Assembly: GCF_000429625.1 (NCBI RefSeq)
Contig: NZ_AUCF01000032.1
Location: 1 to 64,000 of the forward strand
Direction of reading: 5' to 3'
Length of the DNA: 64,000 nucleotides
From: Azospirillum halopraeferens DSM 3675
Lineage (GTDB): Bacteria > Pseudomonadota > Alphaproteobacteria > Azospirillales > Azospirillaceae
The translations under genes were made by a program, and so were the position numbers. The notes beneath the pieces are model-generated. The model saw only the letters and a list, made by a program, of their open reading frames with translations, had not been told where the DNA came from and did not search any database. Of the stretch, positions 17,605 to 27,240 are shown one piece after another; the stretch's first letter is position 1; each line of letters starts with the position of its first letter.

Positions 17605-19248
17605 TCACATCCCCGGATAATTGGGGCCGCCGCCGCCTTCCGGCACCACCCATTCGATGTTCTGCGTCGGGTCCTTGATGTCGCAGGTCTTGCAGTGCAC
17701 GCAGTTCTGGGCGTTGATCTGCAGCCGCGGGTTGGTGCCGTCCTCGTTGCGCACGATCTCGTACACGCCGGCCGGACAGTAGCGCGTCTCCGGCGCGTCG
17801 TAGAGCGCCAGGTTGACGCGGATCGGCGTCTCCGGGTCCTTCAGGCGCAGGTGGGCCGGCTGGTGCTCCTCGTGGTTGGTGTTGGACAGGTACACCGAGG
17901 ACAGCCGGTCGAAGCTGATCTTCCCGTCGGGCTTGGGATAGTCGATCTTCGGCGCTTCACCGGCCTTGAGAAGGGTGGCGTGGTCGGCGTGGCGGTGGTG
18001 CAGGGTCCACGGCGACCGGCCTTTCATCGCCGTCTCGAAGGCGGCGTTGGCCAGCCCGGCCCACAGCCCCTTCTGGAAACCGGGGCGGATGTTGCGCACG
18101 GCGTGCAGTTCGCTCCACACCCAGGATCGCTTCAGGCGGTCCGGATAGTCCGTCACCTCGCGGTCCGCGGTGCCGGACGTGAGATGATCGAACACGGCTT
18201 CGGCCGCCAGCATGCCCGACTTCATGGCGGTGTGGTTGCCCTTGATCTTGGGCACGTTCAGGAAGCCGGCGGCATCGCCCACCAGCAGGCCGCCGGGGAA
18301 CGTCAGCTTCGGGATCGACTGGAAGCCGCCCTCGCTGAGGGCGCGGGCACCATAGGCGATGCGCCGCCCGCCCTCGAACGTCGTGCGGATGGCGGGATGG
18401 GTCTTGTAGCGCTGGAACTCCTCGAACGGGCTGAGGTTCGGGTTCCGGTAGTCCAGCCCGATGACGAAGCCCACCGACACCAGGTTGTTGTCGAGATGGT
18501 AGAGGAACGACCCGCCATAGGTCTTGGGATCCATGGGCCAGCCGATGGTGTGGACGATCAGGCCGGGCTGCGACTTCGCCGGGTCGATCTCCCACACCTC
18601 CTTGATGCCGATGCCGTAGGTCTGCGGATCGACGCCGTCGCGCAGGTGGAACGTCTGCATCAGCCCCTTGGTGAGGGAGCCGCGGCAGCCTTCGGCGAAG
18701 ATGGTCTGGCGGGCGTGCAGCTCGACCCCGGGGGTGTAGGCGTCGGTGGGCCGGCCATCCTTGCCGATGCCCATGTCGCCGGTGGCGACGCCGCGCACGG
18801 CACCGGTGTCGTCGAACAGCACTTCGGCGCCGGCGAACCCGGCGTAGATCTCCACCCCCAGCGCCTCGGCCTGCTCGGCCAGCCACTTGCCGAGGTTGCC
18901 CAGCGAAATGATGTAGTTGCCGTGATTGTGCATCTGCGGCGGCGTGGGCAGGCGGGTCGCCCGCGACTCGGTCAGGAACAGGAAGCGGTCCTCGCGCGCC
19001 GGCGTGTGCAGGGGGGCGCCCCGGTCCTTCCAGTCGGGGAACAGCTCGTCCAGCGCGCGCGGCTCGAACACCGCTCCGGACAGCAGGTGGGCACCAACCT
19101 CGGAGCCCTTCTCGATGACGCAGACCGACAGCTCGGAGCCCGCCTCGGCAGCGCGCTGCTTCAGGCGGATGGCCGCGGACAGGCCGGAGGGACCGGCACC
19201 GACGATCACCACGTCGTATTCCATCACTTCCCGCGGTGCGCGCTCCAT
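17605..19248 (-). CDS. Electron transfer flavoprotein-ubiquinone oxidoreductase
   Basis: A 547-residue inner-membrane-associated FAD/[4Fe-4S] enzyme that passes electrons from reduced ETF (fed by acyl-CoA dehydrogenases) to ubiquinone. [19 protein letters not shown] is the FAD-binding Rossmann motif at residue 13; [19 protein letters not shown] is the second FAD motif. The C-terminal ferredoxin-like domain has YCPAGVYE and [13 protein letters not shown] with the four cluster cysteines. Start ATG 19248 ([14 protein letters not shown]). It serves the four acyl-CoA dehydrogenases and dehydrogenase operons further along the window, though etfAB are not present here. The stop runs straight into a palindromic repeat element. 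Confidence 0.97.
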   Translation of the reverse strand: MERAPREVMEYDVVIVGAGPSGLSAAIRLKQRAAEAGSELSVCVIEKGSEVGAHLLSGAVFEPRALDELFPDWKDRGAPLHTPAREDRFLFLTESRATRLPTPPQMHNHGNYIISLGNLGKWLAEQAEALGVEIYAGFAGAEVLFDDTGAVRGVATGDMGIGKDGRPTDAYTPGVELHARQTIFAEGCRGSLTKGLMQTFHLRDGVDPQTYGIGIKEVWEIDPAKSQPGLIVHTIGWPMDPKTYGGSFLYHLDNNLVSVGFVIGLDYRNPNLSPFEEFQRYKTHPAIRTTFEGGRRIAYGARALSEGGFQSIPKLTFPGGLLVGDAAGFLNVPKIKGNHTAMKSGMLAAEAVFDHLTSGTADREVTDYPDRLKRSWVWSELHAVRNIRPGFQKGLWAGLANAAFETAMKGRSPWTLHHRHADHATLLKAGEAPKIDYPKPDGKISFDRLSSVYLSNTNHEEHQPAHLRLKDPETPIRVNLALYDAPETRYCPAGVYEIVRNEDGTNPRLQINAQNCVHCKTCDIKDPTQNIEWVVPEGGGGPNYPGM

Positions 19249-19396
19249 GGTCCCTTGCCTTTCCTTATTGATTGGTGCGTCAGCGTTTCCCCGGCGGCCC
19301 CTTGCCCGGCCACCGTGCCGGCGGTGCCCGGCTTAGCGATCCCTCAGGAGAAAGCGAACCCATGTATGACCACAGGTCCCGTGCTAAGGTCAAACC

Positions 19397-20242
19397 ATGA
19401 GTGACCCTTACGATATGCTGGATGCCCTGCGCTGGCATGTGGACGTCGGAAGCGACGAGGCCATCGCCGACGAGCCGACGGACTGGACACGCCTGGCCGC
19501 CCGCCCGGCCGTCGCCCGTGCGCCGCAGGGGGGTGGCGGTCCCGGCGGCCAGGCCGGCAGGCCGGCGGCGCAGGCGCCGGCCGCGCCGCGCCGCGCGCCG
19601 CCGCCGGTCCCGGCGCCCGGCACGCCGCTGGGCGCCAGCGAGGCCGGCGTATCGGCCCGCAACCGTGCCCGCGCGGCGCAGACCCTGGAGGAGCTGGAGG
19701 CTGCCGTGCGCGCCTTCGACGGCTGCCCGCTGAAGGCCACGGCCATGAGCACGGTGTTCGCCGACGGCAACCCGGCGGCCCGCGTCATGCTGGTGGGCGA
19801 GGCGCCGGGGGAGGACGAGGACCGCCAGGGCAAGCCGTTCGTGGGCGCCAGCGGCCGGCTGCTCGACCGCATGCTCGCCTGCATCGGCCTGGACCGCACA
19901 GGCGTCTACATCACCAACATCCTGCCCTGGCGCCCGCCCGGTAACCGCAACCCGACCGCCGCCGAGATCGCCGCCTGCCTGCCGTTCCTGGAACGCCACG
20001 TGGATCTGGTCAGGCCCGCGGTGGTGGTGGCGCTGGGGGGAACCTCGGCCAAGACGCTGCTCAACACCACCGCCGGGATCACCCGTCTGCGCGGCCGCTG
20101 GCACGAGTACACCCCGGAGGGCGCCGGGCGCCCGCTGCCGCTGATGCCCATGCTCCACCCCGCCTACCTGCTGCGCAACCCCATCGCCAAGCGCGAGGCG
20201 TGGCGCGATCTGCTCACCCTGAAGGAGAGGCTGGCGGGATGA
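19397..20242 (+). CDS. Uracil-DNA glycosylase, family 4/5-like
   Basis: A 281-residue base-excision repair enzyme removing uracil from DNA. The first 95 residues are a Pro/Ala-rich linker typical of alphaproteobacterial members. The catalytic domain has [20 protein letters not shown] (motif I), [29 protein letters not shown] and the C-terminal [11 protein letters not shown]. In Thermus-type family 4 enzymes a CxxC pair begins the cluster-binding set; here only one cysteine is seen at [10 protein letters not shown], so cluster coordination may differ. Start ATG 19397, diverging from ETF-QO across 148 bp. Confidence 0.9.
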   Translation: MSDPYDMLDALRWHVDVGSDEAIADEPTDWTRLAARPAVARAPQGGGGPGGQAGRPAAQAPAAPRRAPPPVPAPGTPLGASEAGVSARNRARAAQTLEELEAAVRAFDGCPLKATAMSTVFADGNPAARVMLVGEAPGEDEDRQGKPFVGASGRLLDRMLACIGLDRTGVYITNILPWRPPGNRNPTAAEIAACLPFLERHVDLVRPAVVVALGGTSAKTLLNTTAGITRLRGRWHEYTPEGAGRPLPLMPMLHPAYLLRNPIAKREAWRDLLTLKERLAG

Positions 20243-20260
20243 TCGGCCGCCGGCCGGCCG

Positions 20261-20617
20261 TCAGAGTCCGACCTCGACGGCGGCGTTGACGATGTACATC
20301 ATCTCGCTCGAGTCGCCCTTGTCCGCCAGATGGATGCCGCTGGGCGCCAGCATGCCGCCGGGGCCGACCTCCACGGTCACCCGGCCGTAGGGGAACACGG
20401 CGCGCACCACCTCCACGTCCAGCCGGTCGGCATCGGCGGGCACCGCCAGGCGCACGTGCACCCGCATGCGGTCGGTGTCACCGTCCACCAGCGCCCGCAT
20501 GCCGGGCATGGAGTTGCGCTCGATGGCGTTGCGCACGGCGCGCACCGCCGCCTTGGTGACGTCCTGCCCGTGCAGGTCCACACCCATGCCCAATTCGACG
20601 AACATCACACGGTCCAT
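20261..20617 (-). CDS. Lin0512-family conserved protein
   Basis: A 118-residue protein with MFVELGMGVDLHGQDVTKAA at its start and FPYGRVTVEVGPGGML further on, the hallmarks of the Lin0512 family, small conserved proteins of unknown biochemical role. ATG 20617 is preceded by GGGAG at 7 nt. It is convergent with the uracil-DNA glycosylase gene (18 nt apart). No membrane segment or signal peptide. Confidence 0.85.
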   Translation of the reverse strand: MDRVMFVELGMGVDLHGQDVTKAAVRAVRNAIERNSMPGMRALVDGDTDRMRVHVRLAVPADADRLDVEVVRAVFPYGRVTVEVGPGGMLAPSGIHLADKGDSSEMMYIVNAAVEVGL

Positions 20618-20871
20618 ACCCCCGCTCCCTTCATCACCGGACTCACCCGATTCCCGTCATGGGAACGCGGAGCCGGACCGGGAAGCCCTGCCTCCGTATC
20701 ATTCCGTATGGCGGAAGGCTTGCCGGGCCACGGCCAGCCTAAGCCTGACGGCCTAGAGCGAATTAATTCGGTATTTCAAGCTCTTGAGACACATGGAATT
20801 AACCAGGAAGAACCGGCATACGAACAAAACGCGCACTTGCGGTTTGATGGTTGCACAGCTATTCAGGAAAA
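20618..20871. other. Intergenic region with AT-rich tail (254 bp)
   Basis: Divergent spacer between the Lin0512-family gene and the lytic transglycosylase. Bases from about 20755 to 20870 are unusually AT-rich for this genome and include the palindrome GAATTAATTC (20760-20769) inside CTAGAGCGAATTAATTCGG, which resembles short dispersed repeats of some alphaproteobacteria. No second copy is in the window and no gene is seen. Confidence 0.4.
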
Positions 20872-22857
20872 ATGCTCAGGATGTGTTGCAATGCAGCATG
20901 CGGGGTGACCCGGCTGCGCCCCCATCTCCTGAGGGCACTGTGCGCGGCCGTCGCCCTGGTGGCCGTGGCCGTTCCGGGCGGCTCCTTCGGGACCGCACGG
21001 GCCGCCCTCGTGATCCACGCGCCGGACGGACGTCCGGTGATCCCCCATGGCGTCGACACGCCGGAGCGGCCGCTGGTGCTGGTGCCGGACGACGCCGAAG
21101 CCCGCTCCGTCCAGCTTTCCGCCGAAGACGCCTACCGGTACCGCCGCATCTTCGCCTTGCAGGAGCAGGGTCGGTGGGACGCCGCCGATTGGGAGATCGC
21201 GCGGCTGGGCGACACCGTCCTGCTGGGCCATGTGCTGCGCCAGCGCTACCTGCATCCCGATCGCAGGGCCGGGTACGAGGAACTGGCGGACTGGTTGAAG
21301 CGCTACGGCGACCATCCCGGTGCCGAGCGCCTGCACGCCCTGGCCACGCGCCGCGCGCCGGCCGGCACCAAGCCGCTCCGGGCCCCGGACGACCGCAGCG
21401 TCCGTCTGACCGGTTCGCTGGAACGGCTCGGCGGCTTTCGCCCGGACCCCAGCCCCGGCCCCGACACCACCGATCCGGAAGACGAGGCGGCCACCACCGG
21501 CGCCGCGCAGGAATCCGTGGCGGTCGCGCCGCGCAGCCGCACCCGGCAGGCAACCCGCGTCCCCGTGTCCGGCCGCATCGAGGATCTGCTGCGGGCCGGA
21601 AAGCCGGGCGCCGCCCTGGCCCTGCTCGGCGATGACTCCTTCTCCCGCCAGCTCGACCCCGTGGAATACGACGCGGCGCGGGCGCGCATCGCCTCGGCGC
21701 TCTATTACGCCGGTCAGGTCCGGGAGTCGCTGTCGCTCGCCGCGGCCAGCGCCGCGCGCTCCGGCGACGTGGTGACCGACGCCCACTGGATCGCCGGCCT
21801 CGCCGCCTGGCGGCTGGGACAGCCCGACCGGGCCGCCCGCCATTTCGACGCCATGGCCGCGGCGGCGCCGCGCTCGCCCTGGCGGCTGGCGGCCGCGGCC
21901 TACTGGGCGGCGCGCGCCCACGACCGCAAGGACCGCGACGACGAGGCGCGGCGCCAGCTCACCCTGGCCGCCCGCTTCCCGCACACCTTCTACGGGCTGC
22001 TGGCGCGCCATGTTCTGGGGATCGAGGACCCGATTCGGTTCCACATGCCGGCGCTGACCGCCGGCCACCTGACCGAGCTGGCCAGCGTCCCCGCCGGCCG
22101 TCGGGCGGTGGCCCTGCTGCAGGCCGGCCGCAACGACGCGGCGGAGGAGGAACTGCGCCGGGTCGACCCCCGGGGCAACGAGCTGATGGCCGAGGCACTG
22201 GTGGTGCTGGCCGACCGCGGCCGCCTGCCGGCGCTGGCCCTGCGGGTCGGCAACGCCGTGGCGGGTCCCGACGGCGCCCCCTACGATGCCGCCCTGTTCC
22301 CCATTCCCCATTGGGAGCCGCGCGACGGCTTCTCCGTCGACCGCGCCCTGGTCTATGCGGTGATGCGGCAGGAATCGCGCTTCGATCCCAACACCGTCAG
22401 TTCCGCCGGCGCGACGGGCCTCATGCAGATCATGCCGGCCACGGCGGTGCACGTGCGCGACCGCAACGACGACATCGACGACGCCGGCCGCTCCGCGCTG
22501 CTCGACCCCACGACCAACATGGAACTGGGGCAACGCTACATCGCCGAGTTGCTGGCGATGCCGGACATCGGCAGCAATCTGGTCCTGGTCACCGCCGCCT
22601 ACAACGCCGGCCCCGGCCACCTGCTGCGCTGGCGCAAGGAGATGGCCGACGTCACCGACCCGCTGCTGTTCATCGAAAGCATTCCCTTCGGCGAGACGCG
22701 CGACTATGTGAAGAAGGTGCTGGCCAATTTCTGGATCTACCGCGAGCGGCTGGGCCAGGTACCGGCGTCGCTGGGCACCGTTGCGGCCGGCGGGTGGCCG
22801 GTCTATATGCCGTTGGACGGAGCCCCGACGCAGGTCGCCCAGAATGCCCAGGATTGA
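20872..22857 (+). CDS. Soluble lytic murein transglycosylase (Slt family)
   Basis: A 661-residue exported enzyme cleaving peptidoglycan to 1,6-anhydromuropeptides. After an N-terminal signal peptide (hydrophobic stretch LRALCAAVALVAVAVPGGS) comes a long helical superhelix-like region (about residues 80-470; RAARHFDAMAAAAP, AAAYWAARAHDRKDRDDEA). The SLT catalytic domain follows: VYAVMRQESRFDPNTVSSAG with catalytic Glu501, GLMQIMPATA, and VTAAYNAGPGHLLRW. ATG 20872 with AGGA just upstream is chosen; TTG 20851 and ATG 20881 are alternatives. Its 3' end overlaps moaB by 14 nt. Confidence 0.92.
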   Translation: MLRMCCNAACGVTRLRPHLLRALCAAVALVAVAVPGGSFGTARAALVIHAPDGRPVIPHGVDTPERPLVLVPDDAEARSVQLSAEDAYRYRRIFALQEQGRWDAADWEIARLGDTVLLGHVLRQRYLHPDRRAGYEELADWLKRYGDHPGAERLHALATRRAPAGTKPLRAPDDRSVRLTGSLERLGGFRPDPSPGPDTTDPEDEAATTGAAQESVAVAPRSRTRQATRVPVSGRIEDLLRAGKPGAALALLGDDSFSRQLDPVEYDAARARIASALYYAGQVRESLSLAAASAARSGDVVTDAHWIAGLAAWRLGQPDRAARHFDAMAAAAPRSPWRLAAAAYWAARAHDRKDRDDEARRQLTLAARFPHTFYGLLARHVLGIEDPIRFHMPALTAGHLTELASVPAGRRAVALLQAGRNDAAEEELRRVDPRGNELMAEALVVLADRGRLPALALRVGNAVAGPDGAPYDAALFPIPHWEPRDGFSVDRALVYAVMRQESRFDPNTVSSAGATGLMQIMPATAVHVRDRNDDIDDAGRSALLDPTTNMELGQRYIAELLAMPDIGSNLVLVTAAYNAGPGHLLRWRKEMADVTDPLLFIESIPFGETRDYVKKVLANFWIYRERLGQVPASLGTVAAGGWPVYMPLDGAPTQVAQNAQD

Positions 22858-23383
22858 CGACACCCGCCCGTTCCTTCCCGTCAACATCGCCGTGCTCACC
22901 GTCTCCGACACGCGGTCCGAAGAGGACGACCGGTCGGGGGCGGCGCTGGTGGAGCGGCTGACGGCCGCCGGCCATGCGCTGAAGGCGCGGGCGATCGTGA
23001 AGGACGACATCGACGCCATCCGCACCCGCGTCGGGGCGTGGATCGCCGATCCCGAGATCGACGTGGTGCTGACCACCGGCGGCACCGGGGTCACCGGCCG
23101 CGACGTCACGCCGGAGGCGGTGGAAGCCCTGTACGAGAAGGCCATCCCCGGCTTCGGCGAACTGTTCCGCTGGCTGTCGTACGAAAAGGTGGGCACTTCG
23201 ACGATCCAGAGCCGGGCCACCGGCGGCGTCGCCAACGGCACCTACATCTTCGCCCTGCCCGGCTCCCCCTCCGCCTGCCGCGACGCCTGGGACGGCATCC
23301 TGCAGGCCCAGCTCGACAACCGTCACCGCCCCTGCAACCTGGTGGAACTGATGCCCCGCCTGAAGGAGCACCAGGCGGGGTGA
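22844..23383 (+). CDS. moaB: Molybdenum cofactor biosynthesis protein MoaB
   Basis: A 179-residue MogA/MoaB-family protein for molybdopterin adenylation. Motifs: VNIAVLTVSDTRSEEDDRSG at the start, VVLTTGGTGVTGRDVTPEA (the TGGTG pterin-binding loop) and FALPGSPSACRDAW. ATG 22844 gives the family N-terminus and overlaps the end of the transglycosylase gene by 14 nt in another frame. The stop overlaps the following GTG start (GTGA). The pairing with a transglycosylase is positional only; mobB and a molybdoenzyme occur elsewhere in the window. Confidence 0.93.
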   Translation: MPRIDDTRPFLPVNIAVLTVSDTRSEEDDRSGAALVERLTAAGHALKARAIVKDDIDAIRTRVGAWIADPEIDVVLTTGGTGVTGRDVTPEAVEALYEKAIPGFGELFRWLSYEKVGTSTIQSRATGGVANGTYIFALPGSPSACRDAWDGILQAQLDNRHRPCNLVELMPRLKEHQAG

Positions 23384-24384
23384 CGGATCCGTCCCTCATC
23401 CTGGCACCGCTGCGCCGCCTGCCGGGCCTCGCCGCGCTGGCCGCGGACGACCTGGAGGCGATGCCGCTGAAGGGCGTCGCCCACGACCATGTGCGCCTGA
23501 AGGGGCGCGGGCTGGTGGTGCGCATCCCGCGGTGGAGCCAGCAGGGGCTGGACGCCGCCGCCAACCTCACCTACCAGGCCGCCGCCTTCCGGCGCGCCGC
23601 CCCTTCCGGTCACACGCCGGAACCGGCGGCGGTGCTGGAGCCGCAGCCCGGCCTGCCCATGGGGGCGCTGGTGGTCGGGGAGATCGTCGGTCGGCCGCCG
23701 CGCCTGCCGGCAGACATGCCCGCCATCGCGCAGGCGCTGGCCGCCCTGCACCGGCTGCCCCTGCCCGACACCGACGCGCGCCCGCCGCTGGCCAGCCCCG
23801 CCGATCCCGCGGCGGCGACCCTCGACCTGGTGCACCGCCAGTCCGTCCATTTCGCCCGCACCGGGCTGGCCCCCGCGGCGGCGGCGGCCATCGCGGAGGA
23901 ACTGTCCGCCGCCGCCGCGGTCCGCGTCGCCGCTCCGCAGCCGGTGGTGCTGGCGGGCACCGACGTGCATCCCGGCAATTTCCTCATCGACGCCGCCGGC
24001 AAGGCGTGGTTCACCGATCTGGAAAAGGCGCAGTACGGCAATCCCGCCATCGACCTGGCGCACGCCAGCCTGCCCACCTCCACCCTGTGGGACCCCGACG
24101 TGGCGGCGGAACTGGCGCCCGACGCGGTGGAGGCGTTCCTCGCCGCTTGGGCGGCCGCGGTGCCGCCGGAACTGGCGGTCGCCACCCGCCCCTGGCTGAA
24201 GCCGATGCGGCGCCTGACCTGGCTGCGCACCCTGTCGTGGATGGCCCGCTGGACGGCGGACGGCGCCGCCCTGTCGCCCGGCATGCCCGACCGCCTGCGC
24301 GCCCACCTGGACGCACGCGCCGCCGACGTTCTGCGGGCGGAGGCGATCGAGCGCGTGCGGCGGGACTGGCGGGCGGAGCGGTGA
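23380..24384 (+). CDS. Aminoglycoside phosphotransferase / choline-kinase-fold protein
   Basis: A 334-residue protein of the APH kinase fold. The catalytic loop reads GTDVHPGNFLIDAAGKAW, in which the usual H-G-D is T-D, so the conserved His is Thr while the catalytic Asp and the Asn are kept; FTDLEKAQYGNPAIDLAHA supplies the metal-binding acid. Most of these chromosomal enzymes phosphorylate small metabolites such as choline, sugars or thiamine rather than antibiotics; the substrate here is unknown. The start is GTG 23380, which overlaps the moaB stop by 4 nt, so the two are coupled. Confidence 0.75.
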   Translation: MTDPSLILAPLRRLPGLAALAADDLEAMPLKGVAHDHVRLKGRGLVVRIPRWSQQGLDAAANLTYQAAAFRRAAPSGHTPEPAAVLEPQPGLPMGALVVGEIVGRPPRLPADMPAIAQALAALHRLPLPDTDARPPLASPADPAAATLDLVHRQSVHFARTGLAPAAAAAIAEELSAAAAVRVAAPQPVVLAGTDVHPGNFLIDAAGKAWFTDLEKAQYGNPAIDLAHASLPTSTLWDPDVAAELAPDAVEAFLAAWAAAVPPELAVATRPWLKPMRRLTWLRTLSWMARWTADGAALSPGMPDRLRAHLDARAADVLRAEAIERVRRDWRAER

Positions 24385-24457
24385 CGTGGTTATTGAAGGC
24401 TTAAGGTATTCCGCCGTAGCCTTGCACCCTCGGTCACGCACCTCATCTGGACGCGGT

Positions 24458-26212
24458 ATGACGAACCTTCCCATCCGCCACCCCCGCGCGCGCCGCCGCC
24501 TGCTTGCCGCCGCCCTCCTCGCCGCCGCGCTGTCCGCGCCGGTTCCGGTCCTGGCGACCGGCGCGGCCGGCGATCCGCCGCGCCACGCCCTGCCGCCGGC
24601 GGCGACGTCGGCGACGGGAAGCTATCTGGCCGGACGCTTCGCCCAGCAGCACGACGATTGGGCGGCAGCGGCGCAGTTCATGGGGCATGCCCTGGCCGCC
24701 GATCCGGAGGACGTGGCGCTGCTGCGGCGCACCCACATGCTGAAGCTGGGCGGCGGCGACCTGGATACGGCGGTGACCCTGGCGGGCCGGCTGGCCGAAC
24801 GGCAGGTCACCGACCAGATCGCGCTGACGCTGCTGATCGGCGATCATCTGAAGCAGGGCCGTGCCGACGCGGCGCGGGAGCTGGCGGCGCGGATGCCCCG
24901 CGACGGGCTGGCGCGCTATGTGGCGCCGCTGGCCGATGCCTGGCTGGCCGCCGCAGCCGGACGCACCGACGACGCGCTGGCGGCGTTGCAGCCGCTGGGC
25001 TCGGCAGCCGGCTTCGCCGCCCTCTATGATCTGCACGCCGCCCTCGTGCTCGACCTCGGCGGGAAGGCGGATGCGGCGGCGGAGCATTACGCCCGCGTCG
25101 CCGCGGCCGAGCCGCCGCTGCGCGTGGTTCAGATCGCCGGCAACTTCTATGAGCGCACCGGGCGCCGCGACGAGGCGCGCGCCCTCTACACCCGCTTCGC
25201 CGATGCCGCTGCCGACGCGACGATGATCGAGCCCGCGCTGAAGGCACTGGACGATGGCGCGACCCCCGCCGCCCTGGTCGGCGACCCCACGCAGGGTCTG
25301 GCGGAAGCCCTGTTCGATCTGGGCAGCGCGCTGCACCACGAGGGGGCGGCGGAAACCGCCCTGCTGTTCGGCCGCATCGCCCTGCACCTGCGCCCCGACC
25401 TGGCGCTGGCGCGGTTGATGATCGGCGACATCATGGACGACCGCGGCCACCACGCCGCGGCGCTGGACGAATACGCCACGCTGGAAGACAGCCCGGTGAT
25501 CGGCTGGCCGGTGCGCATGCGCATGGCGGAGGCGCTGGCCGGCCTGAAGCGCCATGACGAGGCGATCGCCCGCTACACCGCTCTGGCCGCGGAGCGGCCG
25601 AGCCGCCTCGACCCGCTGGTGCGCCTCGGCGACCTCTACCGCTCCATGAAGCGCTACGACGACGCGGTGGACGCCTACACCCGGGCGCTGGAGCGGGCCG
25701 GGACACCGGCGCTGGAGCGCCATTGGCCGATCCACTACGCCCGTGCCATGGCCTATGACCAGACCGGCCGGTGGCCCCTGGCGGAGGCCGACCTGGAGGC
25801 GGCGCTGACGCTGCGCCCGGACGAGCCGTACCTGCTCAATTATCTCGGCTACACCTGGGTCGACAAAGGCATCAACCTGGAGCGCGCCCGCAAGATGATC
25901 GAGCGGGCGGTGGAACTGCGCCCCAAGGACGGCTACATCATCGACAGCCTCGGCTGGGCCCTCTACCGCATGGGCGAGTACGAGGAGGCGGTGGTCCAGT
26001 TGGAGCGGGCGGTGGAGCTGCGCCCCGTCGACCCCACCATCAACGACCATCTCGGCGACGCCTACTGGCAGGTCGGCCGCAGCGCCGAAGCGCGCTTTCA
26101 GTGGCAGCGCGCCCTGCGCACCGCCGAAAGCGACGAGGAGCGGGAGACGATCCGGGCCAAGCTCGACAAGGGGCTTCCCGCTCGCCGGGCGGCGCAGGCG
26201 GAACCGCGCTGA
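24458..26212 (+). CDS. Exported tetratricopeptide-repeat protein
   Basis: A 584-residue protein with a signal peptide (RRRLLAAALLAAALSAPVPVLA ends near residue 34) followed by tetratricopeptide repeats over nearly its whole length, clearest at the C-terminus: RLDPLVRLGDLYRSMKRYDD, YLLNYLGYTWVDKGINLERA and IIDSLGWALYRMGEYEEAV. The GY(T/S)WVDKG-type repeats match a widespread alphaproteobacterial TPR protein usually encoded directly before ispE, as here (3 nt apart). It is probably a periplasmic or outer-membrane scaffold. ATG 24458 gives the signal peptide. Confidence 0.85.
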   Translation: MTNLPIRHPRARRRLLAAALLAAALSAPVPVLATGAAGDPPRHALPPAATSATGSYLAGRFAQQHDDWAAAAQFMGHALAADPEDVALLRRTHMLKLGGGDLDTAVTLAGRLAERQVTDQIALTLLIGDHLKQGRADAARELAARMPRDGLARYVAPLADAWLAAAAGRTDDALAALQPLGSAAGFAALYDLHAALVLDLGGKADAAAEHYARVAAAEPPLRVVQIAGNFYERTGRRDEARALYTRFADAAADATMIEPALKALDDGATPAALVGDPTQGLAEALFDLGSALHHEGAAETALLFGRIALHLRPDLALARLMIGDIMDDRGHHAAALDEYATLEDSPVIGWPVRMRMAEALAGLKRHDEAIARYTALAAERPSRLDPLVRLGDLYRSMKRYDDAVDAYTRALERAGTPALERHWPIHYARAMAYDQTGRWPLAEADLEAALTLRPDEPYLLNYLGYTWVDKGINLERARKMIERAVELRPKDGYIIDSLGWALYRMGEYEEAVVQLERAVELRPVDPTINDHLGDAYWQVGRSAEARFQWQRALRTAESDEERETIRAKLDKGLPARRAAQAEPR

Positions 26213-26215
26213 CCC

Positions 26216-27235
26216 ATGCCCGCCGTCACGCAGGCCGCCCCGGCCAAGCTGAACCTTTATCTCCACGTGCTCGGCCGCCGGGACGACGGCTACCATGAGC
26301 TGGACAGTCTGGCCGTCTTCGCCGACGCGGGCGATACGGTGACGGTGCAGCCGGCACCCGCGCGGGTGGCTCTGCGCGGTGCCGGGCTGCCGCCCGCCGG
26401 CCCGCGGCTGGCGGTGTCGGGCCCCTTCGCCCCGGTCCTGCTGGGCGAGAACCCGGCGCACAACCTGGTCAACCGCGCCGCCCACGCCCTGGCCGCGCGG
26501 CTGGGCCGCGACGCCGACGTGATGATCCATCTGGAAAAGCGGCTGCCGGTGGCCTCGGGGATCGGCGGCGGCTCGGCCGACGCGGCGGCGACGTTGCGCG
26601 CGCTGGCCCGCCTGTGGGAGGTGCCGTTCGACGACCCGCGACTCTACGAGGTGGCGGTGACGCTGGGCGCCGACGTGCCGGTGTGCCTGGCCGGGCGCCC
26701 CGCCTTCATGGGCGGCATCGGCGAACGGCTGGACGCTGCCCCCGCCCTGCCCGCCTGCCACGCGGTGCTGGCCAACCCCGGCGTCGCCGTGCCGACCCCC
26801 GCCGTCTTCCGGGCGCGCCGCGGCCCCTTCTCCGCTCCCGCACGCTTCGCACACGCCCCGGCGGACGCCGCCGCGCTGGCCGCCCTGCTGGCGGAGCGCC
26901 GCAACGACCTGGCCGAGCCGGCGCTGACCGTCGCACCGGTCATCGCCGACGTTCTCGCCGCCCTGGACGCCACCGACGGGTGCCTGCTGGCCCGCCTGTC
27001 GGGCAGCGGCGCCACGGGCTTCGGCCTCTACGCCACCGCCGCCCGGGCGCAAGCCGCCGCCGCCACTCTGGCGGCCCGGCAGCCGGGGTGGTGGGTCACG
27101 GCGGCCCGCCTGCTGCCCGTACCGGATGACGCCCCGCCCCTGCCGCACGGCCTGACGGTGCCCGACCGCACCGTCACGGCCGTCCCGCCGCCGCCCGTGC
27201 CGTTCCCCGACACCGGCGGCTGGGGCGTCGGCTGA
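26216..27235 (+). CDS. ispE: 4-diphosphocytidyl-2-C-methyl-D-erythritol kinase
   Basis: ATP-dependent kinase of the MEP isoprenoid pathway, phosphorylating CDP-methylerythritol at O-2. The GHMP-kinase fold is clear: AAPAKLNLYLHVLGRRDDGYH at the start (first 20 residues of the domain, motif 1), LPVASGIGGGSADAAATL (ATP-binding loop), LGADVPVCL and LSGSGATGFGLY (motif 3). At 339 residues it is longer than usual because of a Pro-rich C-terminal tail of about 35 residues. Start ATG 26216, 3 nt after the TPR gene stop, so probably co-transcribed with it. Confidence 0.95.
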   Translation: MPAVTQAAPAKLNLYLHVLGRRDDGYHELDSLAVFADAGDTVTVQPAPARVALRGAGLPPAGPRLAVSGPFAPVLLGENPAHNLVNRAAHALAARLGRDADVMIHLEKRLPVASGIGGGSADAAATLRALARLWEVPFDDPRLYEVAVTLGADVPVCLAGRPAFMGGIGERLDAAPALPACHAVLANPGVAVPTPAVFRARRGPFSAPARFAHAPADAAALAALLAERRNDLAEPALTVAPVIADVLAALDATDGCLLARLSGSGATGFGLYATAARAQAAAATLAARQPGWWVTAARLLPVPDDAPPLPHGLTVPDRTVTAVPPPPVPFPDTGGWGVG

Positions 27236-27240
27236 TCAGG

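Noticed and set aside
20755-20790. Rhizobial-type repeat at CTAGAGCGAATTAATTCGG
   Set aside because: Resemblance only; a single copy in the window, so it is not called as a repeat.
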